From: Oscillospiraceae bacterium
GTDB lineage: Bacteria; Bacillota; Clostridia; Oscillospirales; Oscillospiraceae
Direction: 5' to 3'
DNA length: 7,402 nt
Assembly (NCBI GenBank): GCA_031282225.1
Contig: JAITEC010000011.1
Span: forward strand, 1-7,402
The translations under genes and the position numbers were made by a program. The notes under the pieces are model-generated. The model was given only the letters and a program-made list of their open reading frames with translations, searched no databases and was not told where the DNA came from. Position 1 is the first letter of the stretch; each line of letters begins with the position of its first letter. Of the stretch, positions 1-5,808 are shown one piece after another.

Positions 1-269
1 AAGAGCACGGCACCGGCTACGGCACCGCCCGCCAAGGTGCGCCGCCAACCGCCTGGGAGCGCCTTGCCTCGCTCAAAGGCGCATATCAGGGGAACCAGGG
101 AGACGGCGCCGAGGGCGAACCTCACGCCGTTGAACGTGAACGGCCTGACATATTGAGCGCCCGCCACCTGCGCCACAAAGGCGAGGCCCCAGATGGCGGA
201 GGTCAACAGCAACAGCGCTGTTGCCGCCCGGGTTTTTTTCGCGTCTTTCGCGCCCTGTGCGTCGGTCAT
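1..269 (-). CDS. DMT/EamA-family membrane transporter, N-terminal part (runs off the window)
   Basis: The minus-strand reading frame opens with ATG at 269-267 and stays open to the window edge, giving 89 codons of a protein cut at its C-terminal side. A short basic N-terminus (AKDAKKTR) leads into a first hydrophobic helix at about residues 15-37 containing the AIWGLAF motif. A second helix lies at about 45-66 (FTFNGVRFALGAVSLVPLI), and a third begins near 76. The SAIWG...R(F/Y) pattern is typical of the first EamA repeat of the drug/metabolite transporter superfamily, whose members usually have about 300 residues and ten helices. They often export amino acids or metabolites, but the substrate cannot be told here. 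A weak AAGGG ribosome site lies about 10 bases upstream. It follows the ABC ATPase gene by 34 bp on the same strand and may be the last gene of that operon. Family call is fairly sure, substrate unknown. Confidence 0.82.
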   Translation of the reverse strand, partial: MTDAQGAKDAKKTRAATALLLLTSAIWGLAFVAQVAGAQYVRPFTFNGVRFALGAVSLVPLICAFERGKALPGGWRRTLAGGAVAGAVL

Positions 270-303
270 TTAATCATTGCCCTTAATCCATAATATACTC
301 GGC

Positions 304-1062
304 TCATAGTATGCTATTGAGGAATTGCCGCGTTCGGGGGTTGCGTGGGTTCGTGAACATTTGATCGGGCTCCGACTCCTCTGCTATGTCCCCGTCGCAC
401 ATGAATATGATGCGCACGGCCGCCTCCCTCGCAAAGCTCATCTCGTGAGTGACGACGAGCATGGTCATGCCGCTGTCGGCCAGTCCGCGCATGACGCCGA
501 GCACCTCGCCCACGAGCTCGGGGTCAAGGGCGCTCGTGGGTTCGTCAAATAGCATTATTTTGGGCTGCATGGCCAGCGCGCGGGCTATGGCCACGCGCTG
601 CTGCTGGCCGCCGGAGAGCCTGGCGGGGTACTCGTCCGCCTTGTCTGAAAGCCCCACCTGCCCCAGGAGATCGCGGGCGAGGGACCGCGCCTCGCCGCGA
701 CCGAGGCGCTTGACATGCATGGGTGCCAGCATTATGTTCTCCAGCGCCGTCTTGTGCGGGAACAGGTTAAACGACTGGAAGACCATGCCCATCTCCAGCA
801 GAAGCCTTTTGTACTCGGCCGGCTGCGCTGACGACACCGTGGTGTTGTTTTCGCGGTGCAAGAACAGCTCGTCGTCTATGAATATCTTTCCGGAGGTTAT
901 CTGCTCGATTTGGTTGAGTGAGCGCAGGAACGTGGATTTACCGGCACCGGACGGCCCGATTATGCACACGACCTCTCCCTGTTCGACCGATATACTGACA
1001 CTGTTTAAGACTTTGAGTTCCCCAAAGCTCTTCGACAGGTTCTCCGTTCTCAAAAGCGACAT
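304..1062 (-). CDS. polar amino acid ABC transporter, ATP-binding protein (GlnQ/HisP type)
   Basis: This 252-residue cytoplasmic ATPase would power the importer encoded by the two genes upstream. All nucleotide-binding motifs are present: Walker [10 protein letters not shown] (36-44), Q-loop Q96 in [12 protein letters not shown], signature LSGGQQQ (149-155), Walker B IMLFDEP (169-175) with catalytic E174, D-loop SALD (177-180) and switch H206 in VVTHEM. The FQSFNLFPH and [10 protein letters not shown] stretches are hallmarks of the polar amino acid group. There is a modest insertion at about 69-86 ([16 protein letters not shown]) before the Q-loop. The ATG at 1062 gives the normal family start ([14 protein letters not shown]). 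An open frame continues upstream to 1587, but it lies inside the permease gene and has no homology-like sequence. The gap to the permease is 23 bp. The substrate (glutamine, arginine, cystine or other) cannot be decided from this subunit. Confidence 0.96.
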   Translation of the reverse strand: MSLLRTENLSKSFGELKVLNSVSISVEQGEVVCIIGPSGAGKSTFLRSLNQIEQITSGKIFIDDELFLHRENNTTVSSAQPAEYKRLLLEMGMVFQSFNLFPHKTALENIMLAPMHVKRLGRGEARSLARDLLGQVGLSDKADEYPARLSGGQQQRVAIARALAMQPKIMLFDEPTSALDPELVGEVLGVMRGLADSGMTMLVVTHEMSFAREAAVRIIFMCDGDIAEESEPDQMFTNPRNPRTRQFLNSIL

Positions 1063-1085
1063 CTTTTGTACCCATACCCCCGAAT

Positions 1086-2027
1086 CTATTGGTAGACGGA
1101 GAAACGCGTCTCCAATTTGTTGAACACAAACGAGAAAAACGCCGTGATAACCAAGTAGATGACCATTGCGGGCACATACACGAGGGCGTTGCCCGCGGAA
1201 CTCGATATAGAGCGCGTCATCTGCGTGAGATCGGTCAGCGCAATGATGGACACGAGGGAGGCGTCCTTGAGCACCATGATGAACTCGTTGGCCACGGGAG
1301 GAATGAGCCGGCGCACGGACTGCGGGATAATTACGAGGCGCATTGTCTGCGCTCCCGACAGGCCGAGCGCCCGCGACGCCTCGGATTGACCCTTGTCTAT
1401 TGACTGGATGGCCGCGCGTATTATCTCCGCGCAGTAAGCGGCCGAGTTGAGCGCGAACGCTATGAATGCCGCCAAAAATTTGTTGTTGATAGTGAGCGAC
1501 GGTATGATGTCCGGGAGCGCGTAGTATATGAAGAACAGCTGCATGAGCAGCGGCGTACCGCGAAAGAAGAATATATACGCCCTGCACGCCGCGCTCAGGG
1601 GCGGGAATTTGGAAATTTTGCCCAGGGCCAAAAATACGCTGGCGATAACGCCCGCGAAAACGGACACCATGGTCAGCGCCACGGTTATCCGCGTGCCTCC
1701 GAGCAGGGGCGGTATCCAGAACAGGACATTCGCTATGGGTTTCGCGGCGCCCGAGTTCATAGGGAGCACTGAACCGGCTATGCCGATATAAGTGTCCGTG
1801 GCGGCGCTTTTTATATTCCTACCGCGCGCGATGTTGAATATGAGGTAGTTATGCCCCGTGAGGTTGTAACTATTCCCCGCGCCCTCTATGAGTTCGGCGG
1901 AGATGCTCCGCTCCACCTGCGCCATCGGGGGCTTCGTGAAGGCGAGCGCCGCGCAGGCGACGACTAGCGCCGCCAGGACTGCGACCGCCGCGCGCCTCCT
2001 GCGCGGGTCCCGCTTCACGTCAGCCAT
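1086..2027 (-). CDS. polar amino acid ABC transporter permease (HisM/GlnP type) with N-terminal extension
   Basis: This 313-residue inner-membrane subunit forms the translocation path and docks the ATPase. The C-terminal part, from about residue 110, is a standard HisMQ/GlnP domain. It has a first core helix at about 112-135 ([15 protein letters not shown]), the conserved [11 protein letters not shown] at 154-164, [14 protein letters not shown] at 194-206, and an EAA coupling loop, [20 protein letters not shown] (215-234). The [14 protein letters not shown] stretch is at 247-260 and a last helix is at about 280-303. The first 110 residues are unusual. A basic stretch (KRDPRRRR) and one hydrophobic helix (13-30) precede about 75 mostly polar residues that should lie outside the membrane. 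Typical family members have about 215-240 residues and lack this part. ATG 2027 has a GGGG/GGCGG purine stretch upstream and lies 15 bp after the binding-protein stop codon, consistent with an operon. Confidence 0.95.
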   Translation of the reverse strand: MADVKRDPRRRRAAVAVLAALVVACAALAFTKPPMAQVERSISAELIEGAGNSYNLTGHNYLIFNIARGRNIKSAATDTYIGIAGSVLPMNSGAAKPIANVLFWIPPLLGGTRITVALTMVSVFAGVIASVFLALGKISKFPPLSAACRAYIFFFRGTPLLMQLFFIYYALPDIIPSLTINNKFLAAFIAFALNSAAYCAEIIRAAIQSIDKGQSEASRALGLSGAQTMRLVIIPQSVRRLIPPVANEFIMVLKDASLVSIIALTDLTQMTRSISSSAGNALVYVPAMVIYLVITAFFSFVFNKLETRFSVYQ

Positions 2028-2042
2028 TTAAGTCAGCCGCCC

Positions 2043-2846
2043 CTACGACAGCCATTCTTTGCGTATCGCGTCCAGCTTGCCGCTCTCCTCCAGGCGCTGC
2101 AAAGCCGAGTTGAGCGCGTCGACCAGCTGGGAGTTGCCCTTTTTGACGGCGATGCCGAACACTTCGGCCTCGGCTCCGGGCTGTGTGGATTGGTGCCACG
2201 TCAGCTCAAAGTTGTCGGGTTCCCTGGAGATGTACCCGTCCGCGACGGTGCTGTCCGCTATGACCGCGTCGAGCCTGCCGAGCCTGAGGTCGTCAAAGGC
2301 GCCGAGAACCTTGTCGTACGGGTATGTCTCGCACACAAGGGCGCCGGAGTCGATGAGGTCGGCGAGGTACATATCGGATGTCGTCTCGCCCTGGTAGCCG
2401 ACTTTCAGGCCGGCCAGCCCCTCCACCGAGGTCACGGGCGCGGCGCCCTTTTTGACCGTTATCGACTGCCAGTTCTCAATGTACGACTGCGTGAAGTCCA
2501 TCTCCAGGAGCCGCCCGGCGTCTATTGTGACGGCGGACATGACGCAGTCGTATTTATTTGCGTCCAAGCCCGCGAATATGCCGTCCCACGCCGTGTTCTC
2601 GAACCGCACCTCGACGCCGAGCTCGCGCGCGATTTCCCTCGCCAGGTCGATGTCCAGCCCTATCGGTGTCACGCCGTCGTCCGCGAATGACTCAAACGGG
2701 GGATACCCGATCTCGGAACCCACGGTGAGCACGCCGGGCGTAAGGAACGCGACTGCGTCCTGCGGCTTGTCCGCCTTCTCTCCGCAGCCGGCCAGCAGCG
2801 CCGCGGACAGGATGCACATGAGCAGTAGCAATGCGAATTTTTTCAA
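2043..2846 (-). CDS. amino acid ABC transporter substrate-binding lipoprotein
   Basis: This is the extracytoplasmic solute receptor of the importer, 267 residues from a TTG start at 2846. The N-terminus is a lipoprotein signal: KK, a hydrophobic core, then the lipobox LAGC with the lipidated cysteine at residue 21. The mature part is a type II periplasmic-binding fold (SBP_bac_3). It shows VGSEIGYPPFESF (42-54), the signature GLDIDLAREIARELG (63-77), WDGIFAGLDANKYD (87-100) and TIDAGRLLEMDFTQSY (107-122). R112 is at the position that normally contacts the ligand carboxylate. GETTSDMY and LDAVIADSTVA motifs follow. An ATG 33 bases upstream (2879) would add 11 residues before the signal peptide. 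It has no ribosome site and would lie about 14 bases from the predicted transcript start, whereas TTG 2846 has GTGAGGA 7 bases upstream. The ligand is a polar amino acid by family, with no more precise call possible. It is the first gene of the leftward operon. Confidence 0.95.
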   Translation of the reverse strand: MKKFALLLLMCILSAALLAGCGEKADKPQDAVAFLTPGVLTVGSEIGYPPFESFADDGVTPIGLDIDLAREIARELGVEVRFENTAWDGIFAGLDANKYDCVMSAVTIDAGRLLEMDFTQSYIENWQSITVKKGAAPVTSVEGLAGLKVGYQGETTSDMYLADLIDSGALVCETYPYDKVLGAFDDLRLGRLDAVIADSTVADGYISREPDNFELTWHQSTQPGAEAEVFGIAVKKGNSQLVDALNSALQRLEESGKLDAIRKEWLS

Positions 2847-2853
2847 ACTTTTA

Positions 2854-2860
2854 TCCTCAC
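2854..2860 (-). promoter_or_regulatory. ribosome binding site deciding the TTG start of the binding-protein gene
   Basis: Read on the minus strand, GTGAGGA lies 7 bases before TTG 2846. The TTG is followed directly by AAA AAA, giving the usual basic start of a lipoprotein signal. The upstream in-frame ATG at 2879 has no comparable site, so this element is the main argument for the TTG start. Confidence 0.8.
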
Positions 2861-2885
2861 TTTCTAAGCCGAATACCATAATCCG

Positions 2886-2929
2886 ACAATATAAGGCAGA
2901 TTGTAAGCGAATCCGGGCGAATTGTCAAT
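2886..2929. repeat. repeated short words over the leftward promoter, candidate operator
   Basis: ACAAT at 2886-2890 and ATTGT at 2900-2904 form an inverted repeat with a 9-base spacer, covering the -10 box and the predicted transcript start. ATTGT recurs at 2921-2925, 21 bases (two helical turns) from the second copy, and ATTGTCAAT (2921-2929) is itself a short inverted repeat over the -35 box. GCGAAT is directly repeated at 2907-2912 and 2917-2922, one helical turn apart, inside the promoter spacer. The placement suits a repressor or activator site. The words are short and some overlap the promoter consensus itself, so chance is a real alternative. The adjacent CdaR-like regulator is a plausible but untested binder. 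Confidence 0.4.
2900..2928 (-). promoter_or_regulatory. leftward sigma-70/sigma-A promoter of the amino acid importer operon
   Basis: On the minus strand the -35 box is TTGACA (2928-2923), a perfect match. The spacer is 17 bases and the -10 box is TACAAT (2905-2900), five of six consensus bases. Transcription should begin near 2893, giving a leader of about 47 bases to the TTG start. This is one of the two best promoters in the window. Confidence 0.85.
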
Positions 2930-2948
2930 ACGGCGCACGCAAACAAAT

Positions 2949-2958
2949 AAAAATTTTT
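2949..2958. promoter_or_regulatory. AAAAATTTTT palindrome between divergent promoters, possible UP element
   Basis: A perfect 10-base A5T5 palindrome lies directly upstream of the rightward -35 box and about 20-30 bases upstream of the leftward -35 box. A-tracts at such positions commonly bind the RNA polymerase alpha subunits or bend DNA. Being symmetric, it could serve both promoters. Function is inferred from position and composition only. Confidence 0.4.
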
Positions 2959-2959
2959 G

Positions 2960-2988
2960 TTGAAATGGCGCCCGACATGGTGTATCAT
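2960..2988 (+). promoter_or_regulatory. rightward sigma-70/sigma-A promoter of the regulator gene
   Basis: TTGAAA (2960-2965) and TATCAT (2983-2988) are separated by exactly 17 bases, with an A/T-rich tract just upstream. Transcription should start near 2995, about 60 bases before the GTG start of the CdaR-like gene. No separate good promoter was seen before ftsE, so it may drive the whole regulator-ftsEX-peptidase run. Confidence 0.75.
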
Positions 2989-3043
2989 AAACAAGGGCAC
3001 GGAGCGGTTGGCGGACATGAGACGCCGCGGATAATGCATTTTT

Positions 3044-3050
3044 GAGGAGG
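3044..3050 (+). promoter_or_regulatory. strong ribosome binding site fixing the GTG start of the regulator
   Basis: GAGGAGG lies 7 bases before GTG 3058. No in-frame ATG with a comparable site is nearby, so the GTG start is well supported. Confidence 0.85.
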
Positions 3051-3057
3051 GCGTGCT

Positions 3058-4158
3058 GTGTCGAGCAGGATATTTCAGAGCGTGGTAATACAGATGAAGG
3101 AAGCCACGGACAGGACGGTAGGCGTCACCGACGCCGACGGGTCCGTTGTGGCCAGCAGCGACTTGTACTTGGTGGGGACCAACATCGGCGCCGTGCAGAT
3201 AATGTATGACATCCCGGGCGAGCGGCTGGTGAGGCGGGAGGGTCGCACGTTCAAGCCGCTGGGCAATCCCGGGGCCATACACGACTACGCCGTGTTCGCG
3301 GACGGGGAGGACGACATGGCGCGGACGGTGTGCGTGATGGCGGCGGTAGCCATATCGTCGGCACGCTATTATTACGAAGAAAACCACGACAGTAACGCTT
3401 TCATAAAGAACATCCTGTCCGACAACATATTGCCCGGCGAGGTGGCCTCGCGCGCGAGGGAACTCCAGTTCGACGTGGACACAAAGCGGCTCGTAGTATC
3501 GCTTCGTCTGGCGTCGGCCACGGATGTCCCGCTGGTGGAGTTCCTGCAGACGATTTTTCAAGACAGGCAGCACGAATTCGTGGTCTCAATGGGCGAGACC
3601 GTCATCACGATAGTGACGGAGATGCCGCCCGGCGCCGACATGAGGTTCATCAAGAAGCTCGCCTCGAACATCGAGAGGAAAGTGAGGGACGAGTACGATA
3701 TAAAGCCGACGATCGGAGTCGGGACGCCGGCGCACAATTTGAGGGAACTGGCGGACAGGTACAAAGAGTCCATCGTGTCAATCGAGATCGGCAAGGTGTT
3801 TGAGACGGAAAAGACTATCATATATTACGAGAATCTCGGTATTGGGAGGCTCATCTACCAGTTGCCGATGAAACTGTGCGAGATGTTCCTGTCGGAGGTG
3901 TTCAAAAAGAACCCGATAGAGACGCTGGACGCGGAGACGCTGTACACAATCAACAAATTCTTTGAAAACAGCCTCAATGTGTCCGAGACGTCCCGGAGGC
4001 TGTTTGTTCACAGGAACACGCTCGTGTACAGGCTCGAGAAAATAAAGAAGATAACGGGGCTGGACTTGCGCGAATTTGAACAGGCGATAGTGTTCCAGGT
4101 GGCGATGATGGTAAACAAGTACTTGAACTCCCAGGCGGGCGCGGAGCGGCGGGCGTGA
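3058..4158 (+). CDS. CdaR/PucR-type transcriptional regulator (sugar-diacid regulator family)
   Basis: This 366-residue protein starts at GTG. The N-terminal part (about 1-110) resembles the putative diacid-recognition domain of CdaR: QSVVIQMKEATDRTVGVTDA is followed by DGSVVASSDLYLVGTNIGA. The pattern is a short helix, then a 'D-x-x-G-x-V-x-A-S' strand turn, ending in a helix near MARTVCVMAAVAISSARYYYE. The middle (about 135-255) fits the degenerate GGDEF-like domain of this family and carries no GG(D/E)EF motif. The C-terminus (about 293-345) is a clear PucR-type helix-turn-helix (ETLYTINKFFENSLNVSETS, then RRLFVHRNTLVYRLEKIKKITG). Length is close to CdaR (about 385). It is divergent from the amino acid importer and 63 bp upstream of ftsE on the same strand. 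Known relatives activate sugar-diacid, purine or amino acid genes. The ligand here is unknown, and the importer operon is the obvious candidate target. Confidence 0.85.
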   Translation: MSSRIFQSVVIQMKEATDRTVGVTDADGSVVASSDLYLVGTNIGAVQIMYDIPGERLVRREGRTFKPLGNPGAIHDYAVFADGEDDMARTVCVMAAVAISSARYYYEENHDSNAFIKNILSDNILPGEVASRARELQFDVDTKRLVVSLRLASATDVPLVEFLQTIFQDRQHEFVVSMGETVITIVTEMPPGADMRFIKKLASNIERKVRDEYDIKPTIGVGTPAHNLRELADRYKESIVSIEIGKVFETEKTIIYYENLGIGRLIYQLPMKLCEMFLSEVFKKNPIETLDAETLYTINKFFENSLNVSETSRRLFVHRNTLVYRLEKIKKITGLDLREFEQAIVFQVAMMVNKYLNSQAGAERRA

Positions 4159-4173
4159 GCCGGGCGGCTGGAT

Positions 4174-4196
4174 GCCGGCGCGCGGCGGACGTTTTT
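4174..4196 (+). terminator. weak terminator-like hairpin between the regulator and ftsE
   Basis: GCCG (4174-4177) and CGGC (4183-4186) can pair around a 5-base loop, and a run of five T (4192-4196) follows after 5 bases. GCCGG at 4159-4163 can compete by pairing with CCGGC at 4175-4179. The stem is short and the T-run is displaced, so it would be at most a partial attenuator and may be nothing. No convincing ftsE promoter lies in this 63-bp gap. Confidence 0.22.
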
Positions 4197-4221
4197 AACT
4201 GATAAGGGGTACACTTAAGAT

Positions 4222-4914
4222 ATGGTACGTATGGGCGATGTATTCAAGGAATACGAAAACGGCACAAAAGCGCTCAAGGGCATAAACATTTTTCTGGACG
4301 ACGGCGAGTTCGCGTTCCTCGTCGGGCCGTCCGGCTCAGGCAAGACGACGATAATCAAGCTGCTGACCGGCGAAATAGCGCCTACTGACGGGGAAGTGCT
4401 GGTAAACGGTTTTAACCTGAGCAGCATGCGCATGGGCAAGATGCCGCATCTGCGCAGGACGCTTGGCGTGATATTCCAGGACTTCAGGCTCATCGCCAAG
4501 AAAGACGTGTACGAGAACGTGGCTTTTGCGATGAGGGCGGTGGGCGCCGGAGGCAGGGACATAAGGAAACGGGTGCCTTACGTGCTGGAGCTGGTGGGTC
4601 TGGGAAAAAAGGCCAGGTCGTACCCGCAGGAGCTGTCGGGGGGAGAGCAGCAGCGCGTGGCGGTAGCGCGCGCGCTCGTCAACAACCCCCGGCTCATAAT
4701 CGCCGACGAACCCACCGGCAACTTGGACCCGCCGCGCAGCCTTGAGATACTGATGCTGCTGCAGAAAATAAACGAGCTCGGGACGACGGTGCTGGTCGTG
4801 ACGCACGAGAAGACGCTTGTGGACAGGCTGTCCAAGCGCGTCATCGCGATCGACGGCGGCCGCATAATCAGCGACGGAATGGACGGGTATTACGACTATT
4901 ATGAAGAGCAATAG
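4222..4914 (+). CDS. ftsE: cell division ATP-binding protein FtsE
   Basis: This 230-residue cytoplasmic ABC ATPase pairs with FtsX to control septal or sidewall peptidoglycan hydrolysis. Motifs are Walker A GPSGSGKTT (35-43), the Q-loop in GVIFQDFRLI (82-91), signature LSGGEQQ (138-144), Walker B LIIADEP (158-164) with E163, GNLDP (166-170), and switch H195 in VVTHEK. FQDFRLI and ADEPTGNLDP are typical of FtsE and distinguish it from the importer ATPase elsewhere in the window. Length matches the family (about 220-230), and the start MVRM aligns with the usual N-terminus. AAGGGG about 12 bases upstream of ATG 4222 is the likely ribosome site. A second in-frame ATG at 4231 is further from it. 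The 3' end overlaps ftsX by 14 bases. Confidence 0.97.
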   Translation: MVRMGDVFKEYENGTKALKGINIFLDDGEFAFLVGPSGSGKTTIIKLLTGEIAPTDGEVLVNGFNLSSMRMGKMPHLRRTLGVIFQDFRLIAKKDVYENVAFAMRAVGAGGRDIRKRVPYVLELVGLGKKARSYPQELSGGEQQRVAVARALVNNPRLIIADEPTGNLDPPRSLEILMLLQKINELGTTVLVVTHEKTLVDRLSKRVIAIDGGRIISDGMDGYYDYYEEQ

Positions 4915-5788
4915 AGCGGCGTACTACATAAAAGAGGGCTTTGTCAGCATCTTCACGCACGGCCTTATGTCATTCGCGTCGGTATGCATCATTGTGGCTT
5001 GCCTGATTATTATGGGCAGTTTTACGCTGCTGGCGTACAACGTCAGCTACATTATCGGCCAGTTTGAAAATGAGAACATAGTGCTGGCATACGTGGACGA
5101 GAGCCTGTCAGAGGCGGTGGCGCGGGGCCTGGAGACACAGATACGGGCCGTGCCGAACGTGGCCTCCGCCGCGTTCGTGAGCCGTGAGGAGGCAATGGAG
5201 AGCTTTGTGGGCAAGTACGAGAACAAGTCGCTGTTCGAGGGCATAGGCGCAGACGTGTTCAGGCACAGGTTCGTTGTCTATGTCAAGGATATCGAGCTCA
5301 CGGCGTACACGCAGAGCTCCCTATTGGGAATTGCCGGTATAGAGGAAGCGAGTGCCAACCTGAGCATCACAAGGGGACTGGTCACGATGAGGAACATTGT
5401 CAGCGGGGTGACAGCGGTATTGGCGGCGGTTTTATTGATAATATCGCTGTTCATCATGTCAAATACCATAAGGCTTGGGACTTTTGAGCGCCGCGACGAG
5501 ATCGCGATAATGAAAATGGTGGGCGCTACCAACTCGTTTATTCGGTGGCCGTTCATTGTAGAGGGGTTCATGCTCGGCACGATGGGCGCGCTCGTGGCGT
5601 ATATCGCGCAATGGCTGGTATACACGCTCATAACCGACAGGCTGACGGGCGGCGGGCGGGTCTCGTTCATAACGGCGGCGCCGTTTCAGCGCATGTCCGC
5701 GCCGATCATAGTGGCGTTTTTGGCGATAGGCATACTAGTTGGGGTCGTTGGGAGCAGCATGGCGATACGCAAGTATTTGAAAGTGTAG
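4901..5788 (+). CDS. ftsX: cell division membrane protein FtsX
   Basis: This is the 295-residue membrane partner of FtsE. The cytoplasmic N-terminus (AAYYIKEGFVSIFTHG) precedes helix 1 at about 24-46. An extracytoplasmic domain spans about 47-165, which in known systems binds the hydrolase or its activator. Helix 2 is at about 168-188 and helices 3 and 4 at about 217-243 and 267-288. The cytoplasmic stretch GTFERRDEIAIMKMVGAT (193-210) is the conserved FtsX/MacB-type loop next to the ATPase. Four helices with one large outer loop is the standard FtsX layout. The ATG lies inside ftsE, giving a 14-base overlap, and only a weak purine stretch (GGACGGG, well upstream) precedes it. Translation is therefore probably coupled to ftsE. 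The peptidase gene begins 20 bp after its stop, which points to that protein as the extracytoplasmic partner. Confidence 0.96.
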   Translation: MKSNRAAYYIKEGFVSIFTHGLMSFASVCIIVACLIIMGSFTLLAYNVSYIIGQFENENIVLAYVDESLSEAVARGLETQIRAVPNVASAAFVSREEAMESFVGKYENKSLFEGIGADVFRHRFVVYVKDIELTAYTQSSLLGIAGIEEASANLSITRGLVTMRNIVSGVTAVLAAVLLIISLFIMSNTIRLGTFERRDEIAIMKMVGATNSFIRWPFIVEGFMLGTMGALVAYIAQWLVYTLITDRLTGGGRVSFITAAPFQRMSAPIIVAFLAIGILVGVVGSSMAIRKYLKV

Positions 5789-5808
5789 GACGGGAGGGTA
5801 CGAGACAT

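Noticed and set aside
270..303. Possible separate promoter for the EamA gene (TATATT on the minus strand)
   Set aside because: The -35 candidate at 17 bases (TCAATA) is poor, and the word is easily found in an AT-rich gap.
449..1123. Long plus-strand open frame opposite the ABC ATPase
   Set aside because: Antisense shadow of a GC-rich gene. The product is Ser/Arg/Pro-rich with no recognisable domain, and the minus-strand ATPase is unambiguous.
1063..1587. Upstream extension of the ABC ATPase frame by 175 codons (minus strand)
   Set aside because: It lies wholly inside the permease gene on the same strand in another frame, has low-complexity His/Arg/Ala-rich sequence, and the normal ABC start is at 1062.
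2043..2846. Assigning the importer to cystine because metY lies in the same window
   Set aside because: metY is over 4 kb away in a different transcription unit, and the binding-protein sequence gives no specific cystine signature that can be read by eye.
3008..3026. Hairpin GGCG-N9-CGCC in the leader of the regulator mRNA
   Set aside because: A four-pair stem with a 9-base loop is weak and expected by chance in GC-rich DNA. No riboswitch-like conserved core was recognised.
2857..3573. Minus-strand open frame across the intergenic region and the regulator 5' end
   Set aside because: It crosses both promoters and the regulator ribosome site and has no domain-like sequence. The CdaR-like gene on the other strand is clear.
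5545..5808. Upstream extension of the M23 peptidase frame by 88 codons
   Set aside because: It overlaps the ftsX 3' end. ATG 5809 has a ribosome site and opens a proper signal peptide, which an extension would bury.
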